Origin: an uncultured Aquimarina sp.
GTDB taxonomy: Bacteria > Bacteroidota > Bacteroidia > Flavobacteriales > Flavobacteriaceae
Assembly (NCBI GenBank): GCA_947499005.1
Contig: CANMML010000013.1
Span: forward strand, 52,746 to 116,745
Direction: 5' to 3'
Length of the DNA: 64,000 nucleotides
Each line of letters begins with the position of its first letter. Within the stretch, counting starts at the first letter, position 1. Of the stretch, positions 43,328-52,597 are shown one piece after another. The translations under genes were made by a program, and so were the position numbers. Under the pieces are notes generated by a model. It worked only from the letters and a program-made list of their open reading frames with translations, had not been told where the DNA came from and did not search any database.

Positions 43328-43491
43328 TATACGATTTACTAACAAAAATTTCGCATATCTACCGTTTCTTTTTCACTATTCTTTCGTTAAAAAAAGCAAC
43401 CGTAACTTAGGCTACGCTTGATTTTTTTGCCTTAGACTAGTAAAAAATAATTCAGCATATTAACACGAAATTCTTATCAGTAAATCGTATA
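43328..43491. mobile_element. MITE-like 164-bp element with terminal inverted repeats
   Basis: The left end TATACGATTTACTAACAAAA, ATTTCG (43328-43353) and the right end (43466-43491) are inverted copies of 26 bases with about three mismatches. The centre holds an A7/T7-flanked hairpin. The right end supplies the last codons and stop of the neighbouring minus-strand gene. A lone copy of one end is at 35911-35938. There is no coding capacity. Confidence 0.6.
43389..43428. terminator. Bidirectional terminator between convergent genes
   Basis: A7, GCAACCGTA, loop, TACGCTTG, A, T7: the stem of eight pairs with one mismatch is flanked by A and T runs, serving both the WbqC-like gene and the minus-strand DUF6122 operon. 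Confidence 0.7.
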
Positions 43492-43806
43492 ATTCATAAG
43501 AAGACAATCAATACCATCAGTTGCCATATGCCATAGTAGACCTATTGCTATAATCCTGTACTTTTTAAAATAACATAGTACCGCGTAAAAAGGAATTATA
43601 TAATACGAATGTAATGGATGAAAACCAATACTACACCGATTGGCTTGGAAAATAGGAGTTGCTAGTAAATGATCTAAATCTACCAACATGGTAGCCCACA
43701 AAATTAACGTCACTCGTAACCACTTTTCCCTATATACAATTAGCGCAAATACTAACGGAATTAAAAAGTGATTGGAATAATGGATAATTGTTTGCACGTA
43801 TTCCAT
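43477..43806 (-). CDS. DUF6122-family small membrane protein
   Basis: 109 residues with about four hydrophobic segments. The segment ATMLVDLDHLLATPIFQANR, then CSIGFHPLHSYY, is characteristic of a small Flavobacteriia family (DUF6122) with conserved Asp-His pairs that could bind metal; no function is known. Its start shares one base with the stop of the upstream EEP gene. The last codons (MNYTIY and stop) lie in the terminal repeat of the 164-bp element, so the C-terminus was probably altered by insertion. Confidence 0.75.
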   Translation of the reverse strand: MEYVQTIIHYSNHFLIPLVFALIVYREKWLRVTLILWATMLVDLDHLLATPIFQANRCSIGFHPLHSYYIIPFYAVLCYFKKYRIIAIGLLWHMATDGIDCLLMNYTIY

Positions 43807-44810
43807 TACAACTTAATTTCGGCTATTATAGGATAATGATCTGACCACTCTTTAGTCTTTACAACTCGATGTGACAATACTTTTGTTGTTTCAGGGACAA
43901 AAATATAATCAATTCTAAGAGGGAAATACGAAAATTCATAAGTTGCCCCTAAGCCATTACCTGCTTCGACAAAAGTATCTTTAATCCCCAGTTTAGTTAA
44001 CTGTTCATATGGATATGAATTAGACAAGCTATTAAAATCACCACTAACAATAACAGGGTAAGGACTATTTTTTATATGATTTGCTACTAAATTTATTTGT
44101 TCTTCATGAGTTTTAAAAACTTGCCCCAACCTTCTAAATAATTTTTTAGTTCCTTTTTTAACTAACCCATCAGAGCTTTTGGGATATTTATATGAGCTCA
44201 AATGAACATTATATACCCTAAGTGTATCTTTATCAACTAAAAGATCATAAAACACACTTCGATTCTTTTCTCCACCCCACTCTATTTTACGAACATTAAT
44301 TATAGGATAATTACTATAAATACTGTTCCGACCATTTAAAGTAGAACTATAAAGAAATTCTTTTTTAATTGAATCTCCATGACCAACTGTCGCTCCCTCT
44401 TGTAATAACAACACGTCTAAAGGCTGTTTTTCTAAGAACTGTTTCTTAAATTCAGATTCAAAATACTTATTCCTATTTTCTCCTTTACGCCATAAATAAT
44501 GGGCATTATATGAAGCTATTTTTAAAGTAGTCGTATTATCCTTTACATCGACCTTTGGTTTATTAAAAACAATAAAACACTTAACCCAACTTATAGCCAA
44601 CAGCAACATCAGCATTGACATTAAGAATTTACGATCAACTTTTAACAACCAATAAAGTGCAAATGAAAAATTCAACAATAAAGTTATCGGCAAAAAAAGT
44701 GTAGCTCCTAACAGAAACGAATGTTTGCTTGGCGGCAAGTAATGCAATCCATAGATTACAATCGTCATACAGACCAATAAGATATTTAATAACCAAACTA
44801 GTCTTTTCAT
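43806..44810 (-). CDS. Endonuclease/exonuclease/phosphatase-family membrane protein
   Basis: 334 residues. Three N-terminal membrane helices (about residues 5-90) anchor an EEP domain. Active-site landmarks in order are KIASYNAHYLW (Asn), LLLQEGATVGHGD (Glu), VVSGDFNSLSNS (Asp-x-Asn) and the terminal WSDHYPIIAEIKL (Asp-His). The substrate, nucleic acid or phospholipid head group or other phosphoester, cannot be told. It follows the rhomboid gene by 3 bp in a tight operon. Confidence 0.88.
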   Translation of the reverse strand: MKRLVWLLNILLVCMTIVIYGLHYLPPSKHSFLLGATLFLPITLLLNFSFALYWLLKVDRKFLMSMLMLLLAISWVKCFIVFNKPKVDVKDNTTTLKIASYNAHYLWRKGENRNKYFESEFKKQFLEKQPLDVLLLQEGATVGHGDSIKKEFLYSSTLNGRNSIYSNYPIINVRKIEWGGEKNRSVFYDLLVDKDTLRVYNVHLSSYKYPKSSDGLVKKGTKKLFRRLGQVFKTHEEQINLVANHIKNSPYPVIVSGDFNSLSNSYPYEQLTKLGIKDTFVEAGNGLGATYEFSYFPLRIDYIFVPETTKVLSHRVVKTKEWSDHYPIIAEIKL

Positions 44811-44813
44811 ATA

Positions 44814-45668
44814 CTATTGCTTCCCTGCTTTAAACAACAGCTCTTTCTCTTTCTTAGAAAGGCTGTCATAACCACTTTTACTTATTTTATCCAGAATACT
44901 ATCAATTTGTTCTTGTGATGGTGAGTTTGAAGTACTTTTTACCACAGATTTAGAATTATTCTTTGATTTATAAACAGTCTTAAGTTTTGTCTTTTCTTTA
45001 GGCTTAAAAAGATTCAATATCCAATCGAAAGTATTCCCTATAAATTCGCCTATATCATTTCCCTTTTTCAGTTGGATCATATACAAATACCCCGCTAATG
45101 CACCTGCAAGATGCGCTACTTTACCTCCAAAATTACTATTCCAATCCAAAAGATTCAATGCCACTACACCAACAGTAATCCACCATAATTTAAATGTTAC
45201 AGGAATAAACAAGAAGCGAATTGGCATATTAGGGCTTTGAACTGTAGCGGCTACCATAATTGCATATACTCCTGCTGATGCTCCTACCAAAACCGAATTT
45301 ATACTGTAAAACGGAATATCGAATAAATTAAACGCGAATAAGTTCACCAAAGCTCCGAAAATAACTCCTAAAAAATATAAGTTTAAAAAACGCCTGCCAT
45401 TATGAATATTCAGAAAAAACTGACCGAAAACATATAACCAAAGCATATTATAAAGAATATGCCTAAAACCTCCATGCAGAAATCCATAAGATATTATAGA
45501 CCATGGCTGCTTTAAAAAAACAAACATATCTAAGGGTAATGCAAAAAATACTTTAAGATATCCTGCCGATACCTTTTGCAAAATGAAAAAGAATACATTT
45601 AGAATGATCAGCTTATTTAAAACCGATGCATTCAAAAAGTACTGCTGATATAGTTGTTTAATATTCAT
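44814..45668 (-). CDS. Rhomboid-family intramembrane serine protease with C-terminal DUF6576-like tail
   Basis: 284 residues with six predicted membrane helices. The catalytic serine is in VLVGASAGVYAIMVA (G-x-S-x), and the partner histidine in KVAHLAGALAGYLYM. HGGFRHILYNMLWLYVFG corresponds to the rhomboid H-x-x-x-N region. The cytoplasmic tail (about 215-284) is Ser/Lys-rich and ends in IDSILDKISKSGYDSLSKKE, a short domain often attached to Bacteroidota rhomboids. It cleaves membrane proteins; substrate unknown. It sits 1 bp from a second rhomboid gene. Confidence 0.9.
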   Translation of the reverse strand: MNIKQLYQQYFLNASVLNKLIILNVFFFILQKVSAGYLKVFFALPLDMFVFLKQPWSIISYGFLHGGFRHILYNMLWLYVFGQFFLNIHNGRRFLNLYFLGVIFGALVNLFAFNLFDIPFYSINSVLVGASAGVYAIMVAATVQSPNMPIRFLFIPVTFKLWWITVGVVALNLLDWNSNFGGKVAHLAGALAGYLYMIQLKKGNDIGEFIGNTFDWILNLFKPKEKTKLKTVYKSKNNSKSVVKSTSNSPSQEQIDSILDKISKSGYDSLSKKEKELLFKAGKQ

Positions 45669-45669
45669 A

Positions 45670-46326
45670 TTAATTCCACCTTCTATCGTTAAATGAATTC
45701 TTTTTCCAGTACCAAATCATTATAAAACCAATCAATGCTCCACCTAAATGTGCCCAATGAGCGATATTGGACATCCCTAAAAAACTTGTCCCCGTTAATG
45801 CTAAAAACAATTCAACCGCAACATAACCTCCTATAAGATATTTTGCTTTGATAGGAAACGGAATAGGTATTATCATCAATTTCATATCAGGAAATAGCAT
45901 AGCAAAAGCTGCCGTTAATCCAAAAACAGCTCCTGATGCCCCTACCATATAACCAAATATATTGTGGCTAATTTGCATATAGACATCATAATTCTTAAAG
46001 AATTCAACATAATCAAATAACAAATGTAAACCTAGCCCACCTAAACCCGCAGAGAAGTAAAGAAAAAGAAAACGTTTTACGCCAAGATGTTGCTCTAAAA
46101 TAGACCCAAATATGTATAAATTAAACATATTAAATAAAATATGCATAAAATCCTGATGCATAAACATATGTGATATAATTTGCCAAACACGGAAATTAGT
46201 ATCAAGTGGAAACCACATTGCTAAATTAGCAAACAAAACCCCACTCTTATCAATTTTGTGAGTTAGAAAATATATAACAACATTAATTATTATTAAGGTC
46301 TTTACCGTATCGGTCATTCTTCCCAT
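45670..46326 (-). CDS. Rhomboid-family intramembrane serine protease
   Basis: 218 residues, the compact six-helix form. The catalytic serine is in YMVGASGAVFGLTAA and the histidine in NIAHWAHLGGALIGF; the loop-and-helix motif HMFMHQDFMHILFNMFNLYI carries the conserved His and Asn. It directly follows mutL (1 bp) and precedes the longer rhomboid gene, so both are made together. The pair is a recurrent arrangement with mutL in Flavobacteriia. Confidence 0.92.
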   Translation of the reverse strand: MGRMTDTVKTLIIINVVIYFLTHKIDKSGVLFANLAMWFPLDTNFRVWQIISHMFMHQDFMHILFNMFNLYIFGSILEQHLGVKRFLFLYFSAGLGGLGLHLLFDYVEFFKNYDVYMQISHNIFGYMVGASGAVFGLTAAFAMLFPDMKLMIIPIPFPIKAKYLIGGYVAVELFLALTGTSFLGMSNIAHWAHLGGALIGFIMIWYWKKNSFNDRRWN

Positions 46327-46327
46327 T

Positions 46328-48268
46328 CTAAAACTTTTTATCTAATTCGTTTGCGTCAATAGTGATAAATGTTGTCTTCCCGCTTGGACATAATGTCGGC
46401 GTCGAACAAGCAAATAATTGGTCTACTAAATGTTTTTGAATGTTTGCTTCTATCTTGGCTCCAGTCTTTATAGCAGCTTGTTTAGCTAGCAATTTACTGA
46501 CCTTTTCATTTGGAGAAACCTTAGCGTTTGGCACTTCATTCTCTAAATCCACTACCAATTGCTCTAATATCCCCGAGATTTCATTTTCTGCTAAAACAGA
46601 TGGCACTGCATCAATGGTTACTTTTTCTCCTTCTAATCTCACAAAAGAGAATCCTAACTGTTCTAACTTTTCCTTTTCCTGTTGTAAATAAACGAGCTGC
46701 ATTGTGGAAAATGACAATTCTAGTGGAAATAACAATTGCTGACTTACTCCTTTTTGTTGCGCCAACTGCTTTAAGAAAGTCTCGTACAATACTCGTTGAT
46801 GTGCTCTATTTTGATGTATGACCACCAATCCACTCTTTATGGAACTGATTAAGTATTTATTTTGCAATTGGTAAACTCCCGAAACGGAATGGTTGATATC
46901 CTTTTCTTCGAAAATTGGAGTTACCTTTTTACTAAAAGTACTTTCAATCTCAATAACTTCTTCTTTCTTTTTCGAAAAAGCACTTTCTACTGCAACAGTA
47001 TCTTCTTTTAAACCAGAGTACAATCCTTCCCAGTTTGCCACTGGCTTTGATGTATGACTCATTTTAGAAGTAAATGTCTGCGAAGTTTCCCTTTTCGGAG
47101 AGGGAGTACTTGTTGAAAAAGACCTTGATGGTGTTGATGCTGATGATTCTTTTTTCTCTTGTTCAAAAGGGTTGAAATTACGGTCTACTGTAATTTTGGG
47201 TACCGAAATTCCTTTTTTGGTTTCGGCATATGGCAAATCGAAACTAGCATCCTTATTAAAATCTAAACTTGGTGCTACCGAAAATTGCCCTAAACTATGC
47301 TTTATCGTTGCTCTTAATATAGAATATAACGCTTGTTCGTTTTCAAATTTCACCTCTGTTTTGGTTGGATGAATATTGATATCAATCGCTTCTGGATCTA
47401 ATTCCAAATACAAATAATAACTAGGGTGTGTTTTTGGAGGAAGCACTCCTTCAAAAGCAGAATTTACGGCATGGTTAAGATAAGGGCTTTTAATAAAGCG
47501 ATCATTTACAAAGAAAAACTGCTCTCCCCTCGATTTCTTTGCAAATTCTGGTTTCCCAACAAAACCTTTTATGTTTACGATCTCAGTCTCTTCCCCAACT
47601 GGAACTAATTTTTCATTGGTCTTATTTCCAAAAATATGCACCAAACGCTGCTTCAAGTTCGTCGCTGGTAAACTAAAAACTTCATTTCCGTTGGAAATCA
47701 TTTCAAATTTAATATCACAATGTACCATTGCTACACGATGAAACTCATCTAAAATATGGCGCAGTTCTACTTGATTAGATTTCAAGAAGTTTCTTCTCGC
47801 AGGAATGTTAAAAAATAAATTCTTAACTAAAGTAGAAGTTCCTTTAGGCAATGAGCAAGGCTCTTGACTTACAACCTTACTTCCTTCTATTTTAATCGCT
47901 GTTCCTAATTCTTCGTTTGCTTGTTTCGTTTTCAACTCAACATGGGCAACCGCAGCGATAGAAGCCATTGCTTCTCCTCGAAACCCTTTTGTCGTTAAGG
48001 CAAAAAGATCTTTAGCTTCTCTAATTTTCGAAGTCGCATGACGCTCAAAACACATTCGAGCATCAGTCGGAGACATTCCCACTCCATCATCCACTACTTG
48101 GATAAGGGTTTTCCCTGCCTCTTTTATAATTAGTGATATGTTTGTTGCTCCTGCATCTATAGCGTTTTCCAATAATTCTTTTACAACTGAGGCTGGTCTT
48201 TGAACCACTTCCCCTGCTGCAATTTGATTGGCCACATGATCGGGCAATAACTGTATAATGTCAGACAT
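46328..48268 (-). CDS. mutL: DNA mismatch repair protein MutL
   Basis: 646 residues. The N-terminal GHKL ATPase has QIAAGEVVQRPASVVKELLE, DDGVGMSPTDARMCFERHAT and GFRGEAMASIAAV. A Ser/Thr-rich linker (about residues 370-450) leads to the C-terminal dimerisation domain, which ends in FACSTPTLCPSGKTTF; the DQHA-type endonuclease motif is not obvious (HQNRAHQRVLYE stands near that place). It bridges MutS and downstream repair enzymes. Its start overlaps the preceding small gene by one base (TAATG). Confidence 0.96.
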   Translation of the reverse strand: MSDIIQLLPDHVANQIAAGEVVQRPASVVKELLENAIDAGATNISLIIKEAGKTLIQVVDDGVGMSPTDARMCFERHATSKIREAKDLFALTTKGFRGEAMASIAAVAHVELKTKQANEELGTAIKIEGSKVVSQEPCSLPKGTSTLVKNLFFNIPARRNFLKSNQVELRHILDEFHRVAMVHCDIKFEMISNGNEVFSLPATNLKQRLVHIFGNKTNEKLVPVGEETEIVNIKGFVGKPEFAKKSRGEQFFFVNDRFIKSPYLNHAVNSAFEGVLPPKTHPSYYLYLELDPEAIDINIHPTKTEVKFENEQALYSILRATIKHSLGQFSVAPSLDFNKDASFDLPYAETKKGISVPKITVDRNFNPFEQEKKESSASTPSRSFSTSTPSPKRETSQTFTSKMSHTSKPVANWEGLYSGLKEDTVAVESAFSKKKEEVIEIESTFSKKVTPIFEEKDINHSVSGVYQLQNKYLISSIKSGLVVIHQNRAHQRVLYETFLKQLAQQKGVSQQLLFPLELSFSTMQLVYLQQEKEKLEQLGFSFVRLEGEKVTIDAVPSVLAENEISGILEQLVVDLENEVPNAKVSPNEKVSKLLAKQAAIKTGAKIEANIQKHLVDQLFACSTPTLCPSGKTTFITIDANELDKKF

Positions 48269-48531
48269 TAAAATCTAAGGTATAAATACACTGCCAAAGC
48301 TAGCAATACAAATATGTATAATGTTCTACGATTCGCATTATTTTTAGGATTTTTCCTTAGGTCTTCCCAAGCAGAAGAAAATTTTCCTTTTAGAGTATTT
48401 GATGTATTTATAGTAGTCCTATACTCATCAAATTTTTGACCTATTTTATAAGGGCTTCCTTCTTTACCATTTTGATAATAGCGAGGCTCGTAACTGAATG
48501 TTTTATTTTTTCTTTTAGATATAAATGGCAT
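48268..48531 (-). CDS. Small C-terminally anchored membrane protein
   Basis: 87 residues: a polar, basic N-terminal part (MPFISKRKNKTFSYEPRYYQ, KFDEYRTTI) and one C-terminal membrane helix (TLYIFVLLALAVYLYLRF). Homologues before mutL in Flavobacteriia are sometimes labelled riboflavin synthase beta subunit only because ribH is next door; nothing in the sequence resembles that enzyme. Its stop and the mutL start share a base (TAATG), so translation is coupled. Function unknown. Confidence 0.75.
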   Translation of the reverse strand: MPFISKRKNKTFSYEPRYYQNGKEGSPYKIGQKFDEYRTTINTSNTLKGKFSSAWEDLRKNPKNNANRRTLYIFVLLALAVYLYLRF

Positions 48532-48664
48532 AATTAAAATTTTTAGAGGTTCCTATTGAAATCCCATTAAAAAAACGGTTGTTGGGAAGATTACAAATAC
48601 CATTCCGCAAAACAATAATTTCCGAGTCTTGTATAAAGTTACCTAAAAATATAAATAGCCTATA

Positions 48665-49162
48665 TTATATTTTAGCATCTTTTCTTAATTGTGCCATTTT
48701 AATAGCTGCTATAGCTGCTTCTGTCCCTTTATTACCATGTTTACCTCCAGAGCGATCTATCGATTGCTGCATGGTATTATCCGTAAGCACACAAAAGATT
48801 ACGGGAATATCACTTTGGATATTTAAATCCTTAATACCTTGGGTTACGCCTTCACAAACAAAATCGAAATGCTTGGTTTCTCCTTGGATCACTGTACCGA
48901 CTACAATAATAGCATCTAGCATATCGTAAGTTTGCTGCATTTTTTTTGCACCATAAATAAGCTCGAAGCTTCCTGGCACATTCCAACGCACGATATTTTC
49001 TTTTAACGCTCCACAATCAATAAAGGCATCGAAAGCCCCTTGAAATAGGTTATTGGTAATCGTATCATTCCATTCTGAAACAACAATCCCAAATCGAAAG
49101 TCTTTCGCATTTGGGATTGTTGTTTTATCGTAAACCGATAAATTTTTATTTTCTGTAGCCAT
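48665..49162 (-). CDS. ribH: 6,7-Dimethyl-8-ribityllumazine synthase
   Basis: 165 residues. Signature segments in order: FGIVVSEWNDTITNNLFQGA, WNVPGSFELIYGAKKM, VVGTVIQGETKHFDFV (with the catalytic His) and SGGKHGNKGTEAAIAAIKMA. It condenses the pyrimidinedione with dihydroxybutanone phosphate, the penultimate riboflavin step, and assembles into hollow capsids. It starts 15 bp after the TPR gene on the same strand. Confidence 0.97.
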   Translation of the reverse strand: MATENKNLSVYDKTTIPNAKDFRFGIVVSEWNDTITNNLFQGAFDAFIDCGALKENIVRWNVPGSFELIYGAKKMQQTYDMLDAIIVVGTVIQGETKHFDFVCEGVTQGIKDLNIQSDIPVIFCVLTDNTMQQSIDRSGGKHGNKGTEAAIAAIKMAQLRKDAKI

Positions 49163-49177
49163 ATGTAAATTTACAAA

Positions 49178-49966
49178 TTACAATGCAGCTTTAGCCATTG
49201 CTAATAAAGACTCAGCTTCTGTATTCTGTTTACTAGATGGATATTCATCTTTTAATTGCTCTAAATATTTTAAAGCATCTCCGCTTTTCCCTAAAGTAAC
49301 TGCAATCTTAGCTGCTTTCAATAAGAATTTTGGAGTAGTAAATGAGTTTGCTTCCTCTTTTGCCGCTTTATCGTAGTATCCTAATGCTTCGTCAAACTTC
49401 TTTAATTGACTAAAAGCATCTCCTAAACCTCCATAAGCTAATGCTTGTAATACTGGATCTTTAGTTTTAAATGCATCTAAGTTATCAATAGCCTCTTTAT
49501 ACTTACCTGTTTTCAAATAAGCAAATCCAGCCATATATTTTGCATTTTTCCCGATTGGAGTACTACCATAGTCTTCAATAATTTGAAGCAATCCTGGTTG
49601 AACACCATCTCCATTTAATGCTAAACCATAAATAGAATCTTGTTGAGTTAAAGATGCTTCTTGTGCATCAGCAAAATATTTATGTGCTTGAAAAGACTCA
49701 TTTGCAGCTTCAGAATTCTTTGGATCAACAACAAAACGCTGATAACCTACATAAAGAAGCGCTACAAGTGCAAGTGCACCTACCGCCATAAATATGTATT
49801 TTTGGTTTGCAGCAACCCACTCTTCTGTCTTATTTGCTGTCTCATCTAAAGTATTGAATACCTCCGCAGTGGTTGATTCCATCTCCTCTGCAGCAACTTC
49901 TATCTCTTGATCAACAGCTTCTTTAACTGCTTTTTGCTTGTATCCTCTCTTTTTGTACGTAGCCAT
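49178..49966 (-). CDS. TPR-repeat membrane protein (YfgM-like)
   Basis: 262 residues. The basic N-terminus (MATYKKRGYKQK) and acidic helix precede one membrane helix (YIFMAVGALALVALLYVGY, about residues 55-73), then a periplasmic TPR region: YGSTPIGKNAKYMAGFAYLK, VLQALAYGGLGDAFSQLKKF and DALKYLEQLKDEYP. Like YfgM it may assist envelope protein handling; partners unknown. It precedes ribH by 15 bp and diverges from recF. Confidence 0.85.
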   Translation of the reverse strand: MATYKKRGYKQKAVKEAVDQEIEVAAEEMESTTAEVFNTLDETANKTEEWVAANQKYIFMAVGALALVALLYVGYQRFVVDPKNSEAANESFQAHKYFADAQEASLTQQDSIYGLALNGDGVQPGLLQIIEDYGSTPIGKNAKYMAGFAYLKTGKYKEAIDNLDAFKTKDPVLQALAYGGLGDAFSQLKKFDEALGYYDKAAKEEANSFTTPKFLLKAAKIAVTLGKSGDALKYLEQLKDEYPSSKQNTEAESLLAMAKAAL

Positions 49967-50074
49967 TTATGCTTTTTTTGTGAGTGCAACAAAAATATGA
50001 TTTTTCTTCAATTGGTAAAACCATTTTCAAATTCTTCGTTAAAATTAATTTAACATTTATATAACCTCCTATTT

Positions 50075-50108
50075 TTTGAGCTAAAATTCTAGCGAAAGTC
50101 TATTTTTG
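50075..50108 (+). promoter_or_regulatory. Putative promoter of the recF operon
   Basis: TTTG (50075-50078), a 22-base spacer and TATTTTTG (50101-50108) fit the Bacteroidota consensus, leaving a leader of only about a dozen bases before the recF ATG. Confidence 0.45.
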
Positions 50109-50126
50109 CAATGAGACTTAAAGCTA

Positions 50127-51215
50127 ATGCATCTAAAGACACTTTCCTTATTAAATTACAAAAATATTGAGTCAAAAAAACTTGATTTTGATCCTCGTAT
50201 CAATTGTTTTGTCGGAAATAATGGAGTGGGTAAAACAAATGTACTGGATGCTATATACCACCTCTCTTTTGGGAAAAGTTACTTTAATCCCATCACAAGT
50301 CAAAATATCAAACACGATTGTGATTTTTTCATGCTCGAAGGATTATATGAAAGAAATGAGCGTGATGAAAAAGTAGCTATTAGTGCCAAGAGAAGTACCA
50401 AAAAGAAGTTGAGTAAAAATGGTAAGGAGCTCGAAAAAATTAGTGAACATATTGGCTTTTTACCTCTTGTTATCATTTCTCCAGCAGATAATGACTTAAT
50501 TAGTGAAGGTAGTCTCGTTAGAAGAAAGTTTGTTGATGGCGTACTTTCGCAAACAAACCCCGAATACCTACAAACACTTCTTAATTATAATAAGACTTTA
50601 AGTCAGCGTAACGCACTTTTAAAATATTTTGCGGCGAACCACACCTTTGACAAGGATAATCTAGAAATTTACAATGAGCAGTTGGTGGCTCTTGGAGAAT
50701 ATATACATGCCAAGCGAACCGCTTTTGTAGCTGTCTTTGCACCTCTTTTAGTCAAAAGATACAATTACCTTTCACAATCTAAAGAGTCGATTGATTTGTC
50801 ATATAATTCTAAATTACATGAAAATTCATTGGCCGAATTACTAAAAGTACAGTTACCTAAAGATCGTGTACTACAGCATACAAGTGTGGGGGTACACAAA
50901 GACGACTTGCTTTTTACTATCGATGGGTATCCTATCAAAAAATTTGGAAGTCAAGGACAACAAAAGTCGTTTTTAATCGCTTTAAAATTAGCTCAATTTG
51001 ATTTTTTACTTGACACCAATCAAACTGCTCCTATTATTTTATTAGATGACATTTTTGACAAACTTGATGAGCATCGAGTAACACAATTGATTCAATTGGT
51101 TGATGACGCTGCTTTTGGACAAATTTTTGTAAGTGACACCAATCAAGATCGTACCGAAAAAGTAGTTAAAACCATTTCGCAGTCTTATAAAATCTTTAAT
51201 CTTAATCATGAATAA
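50127..51215 (+). CDS. recF: DNA replication and repair protein RecF
   Basis: 362 residues of the SMC-like ATPase family. Walker A is [20 protein letters not shown] (about residues 29-48), the signature region is [20 protein letters not shown], and Walker B is [17 protein letters not shown]. With RecO and RecR it loads RecA on gapped DNA. It heads an operon with a lipoprotein and a DUF721 protein, the latter found often beside recF. Confidence 0.96.
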   Translation: MHLKTLSLLNYKNIESKKLDFDPRINCFVGNNGVGKTNVLDAIYHLSFGKSYFNPITSQNIKHDCDFFMLEGLYERNERDEKVAISAKRSTKKKLSKNGKELEKISEHIGFLPLVIISPADNDLISEGSLVRRKFVDGVLSQTNPEYLQTLLNYNKTLSQRNALLKYFAANHTFDKDNLEIYNEQLVALGEYIHAKRTAFVAVFAPLLVKRYNYLSQSKESIDLSYNSKLHENSLAELLKVQLPKDRVLQHTSVGVHKDDLLFTIDGYPIKKFGSQGQQKSFLIALKLAQFDFLLDTNQTAPIILLDDIFDKLDEHRVTQLIQLVDDAAFGQIFVSDTNQDRTEKVVKTISQSYKIFNLNHE

Positions 51216-51621
51216 ATTTTGGCTTTTATATCTATTCAGTTGTATTGCACTTAGTTGCTCTAAAACAGGTATTAACACTGACTATTTAAATGGATATTGG
51301 GAAATAGATCGAGTAGAGAAAGATGGGAAATTGTTAAAACAATATAACTTTAATGCTTTTATTGAGTACTTTCAAGTCGAAAACAATGAAGGATTCAGGA
51401 TGAAACTAAAGCCTTCTTTTGTAGGCAAGTTTAGTGGAAACCTTCAAAAGACTTATTTCTCTTTAGAAAAAACAACTCCAGAAAACATAAAAATAGATTA
51501 CAATAAAGCTGAATTGTTGGATGAAGAACTCCAAAAAGCTACCGCTACTGAAATTGTGATTTCGAACTCGGAAGGCCTTACTTATTATTATAAAAAGTAC
51601 ACACCTATTAGTTTACCTTAA
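51208..51621 (+). CDS. Hypothetical lipocalin-like lipoprotein
   Basis: 137 residues with a lipoprotein signal ([17 protein letters not shown], Cys17). The mature part begins [20 protein letters not shown], a pattern of small beta-barrel, lipocalin-like Bacteroidota lipoproteins, and contains [15 protein letters not shown]. It overlaps the recF end by 8 nt, so it is translated with recF although it acts in the envelope. Function unknown. Confidence 0.72.
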   Translation: MNKFWLLYLFSCIALSCSKTGINTDYLNGYWEIDRVEKDGKLLKQYNFNAFIEYFQVENNEGFRMKLKPSFVGKFSGNLQKTYFSLEKTTPENIKIDYNKAELLDEELQKATATEIVISNSEGLTYYYKKYTPISLP

Positions 51622-51627
51622 TTAAAT

Positions 51628-51930
51628 ATGAGCGAAAAGAAAAGACATACAGAAGAACAACCGCTAAGTGAGGTTTTAAAAAGCTTTATTAGGGTAAATC
51701 GTTTAGAGAAAGGAATCTCTCAAATTCAAGTAGAAGACGCATGGAAAAAAATGATGGGTCCTGCTGTTTCAAAATACACTCACAAAATCCAATTACAAAA
51801 GGACACTTTATACATTCAATTAACTTCTTCTGTTTTAACACAAGAATTGAGTTATGGCAAAACAAAGATCATTGACAATTTAAATCAAGAACTAGGAAGT
51901 CATTTAATTAAGAATTTGATTTTCAGATAA
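51628..51930 (+). CDS. DUF721 (DciA-like) protein
   Basis: 100 residues. The family pattern is LSEVLKSFIRVNRLEKGISQ, then VEDAWKKMMGPAVSKYTHKI and LYIQLTSSVLTQELSYGKTK. DUF721 proteins related to DciA help load the replicative helicase where DnaC is absent; this short form keeps only the core domain. The place after recF supports a role in DNA metabolism. It begins 6 bp after the lipoprotein gene. Confidence 0.85.
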   Translation: MSEKKRHTEEQPLSEVLKSFIRVNRLEKGISQIQVEDAWKKMMGPAVSKYTHKIQLQKDTLYIQLTSSVLTQELSYGKTKIIDNLNQELGSHLIKNLIFR

Positions 51931-52174
51931 AACTGCAAAGAGTATTAAGCTGAAAACTTACGGGACATTGTGTTCATTTTACAGATCAATCCACGTCCCG
52001 ATTGCTATGGGGATTGAAAAAATTGTAGTGGAGTCTCCTTCACTAGGAATAGCAAATCATTATTTTAAATTAAAAACATCATATTTAGTTGAGGAGATTT
52101 CCACCTCCGTGGAAATGACGATAACTGTTCCTGTCTAAAAATTTTCGGATTGACCTTTCTTTACTATATACTTT
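51931..52174. other. Gap between DUF721 gene and ndk
   Basis: No gene is seen. It contains a GAGAT...ATGACG hairpin repeat (52094-52120) and an imperfect CCCGATTGCTATGGGGATTG palindrome (51995-52015). It separates convergent genes, and these hairpins may terminate transcription. Confidence 0.5.
52094..52120. repeat. GAGAT...ATGACG hairpin repeat, divergent-stem copy
   Basis: GAGATTTCCACCTCCGTGGA then AATGACG: same flanks as the copies at 29815, 32181 and 32235, but the stem is TTTCCAC/GTGGAAA. Confidence 0.65.
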
Positions 52175-52597
52175 TTACACAAACAGCTCTCTTCTCGAAA
52201 AATGAAAGCTAGATTCTATCCTAGCATTATCATCGCTATCACTTCCATGTACAGCATTCCTACTTTTTGAATCTGCATACAATTTTCTTAACGTACCTTC
52301 AGCCGCTGCTGCTGGATCTGTTGCTCCTACAAGAGAACGAAAGTCTTCAACAGCATTATCTTTTTCTAAAACCGCTGCTACGATAGGCCCACTACTCATA
52401 AATGTATATAAATCCTCATAGAATGATTTTCCTTCGTGTACATCATAGAACTTCTTTGCGTCATCGACTGTAAGCTGTGTCATTTTAAGAGCTACAATTC
52501 TAAATCCAGAGGCTGCAATTTTTTCTAATATCGCTCCCACTAATCCTTTTTGAACAGCATTTGGTTTAATCATTGTTAATGTTCTATTTGTAGCCAT
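52175..52597 (-). CDS. ndk: Nucleoside diphosphate kinase
   Basis: 140 residues from the ATG at 52597, the usual NDK size; an ATG three codons earlier is less typical. The opening is [20 protein letters not shown] and the active-site histidine lies in [20 protein letters not shown]. It moves the terminal phosphate of ATP to other nucleoside diphosphates through phosphohistidine. Single gene, convergent with the recF operon. Confidence 0.97.
   Translation of the reverse strand: MATNRTLTMIKPNAVQKGLVGAILEKIAASGFRIVALKMTQLTVDDAKKFYDVHEGKSFYEDLYTFMSSGPIVAAVLEKDNAVEDFRSLVGATDPAAAAEGTLRKLYADSKSRNAVHGSDSDDNARIESSFHFSRRELFV

Noticed and set aside
48268..48531. Riboflavin synthase beta subunit
   Set aside because: The 87-residue product has no lumazine synthase motif; ribH itself is the separate gene at 48665-49162.
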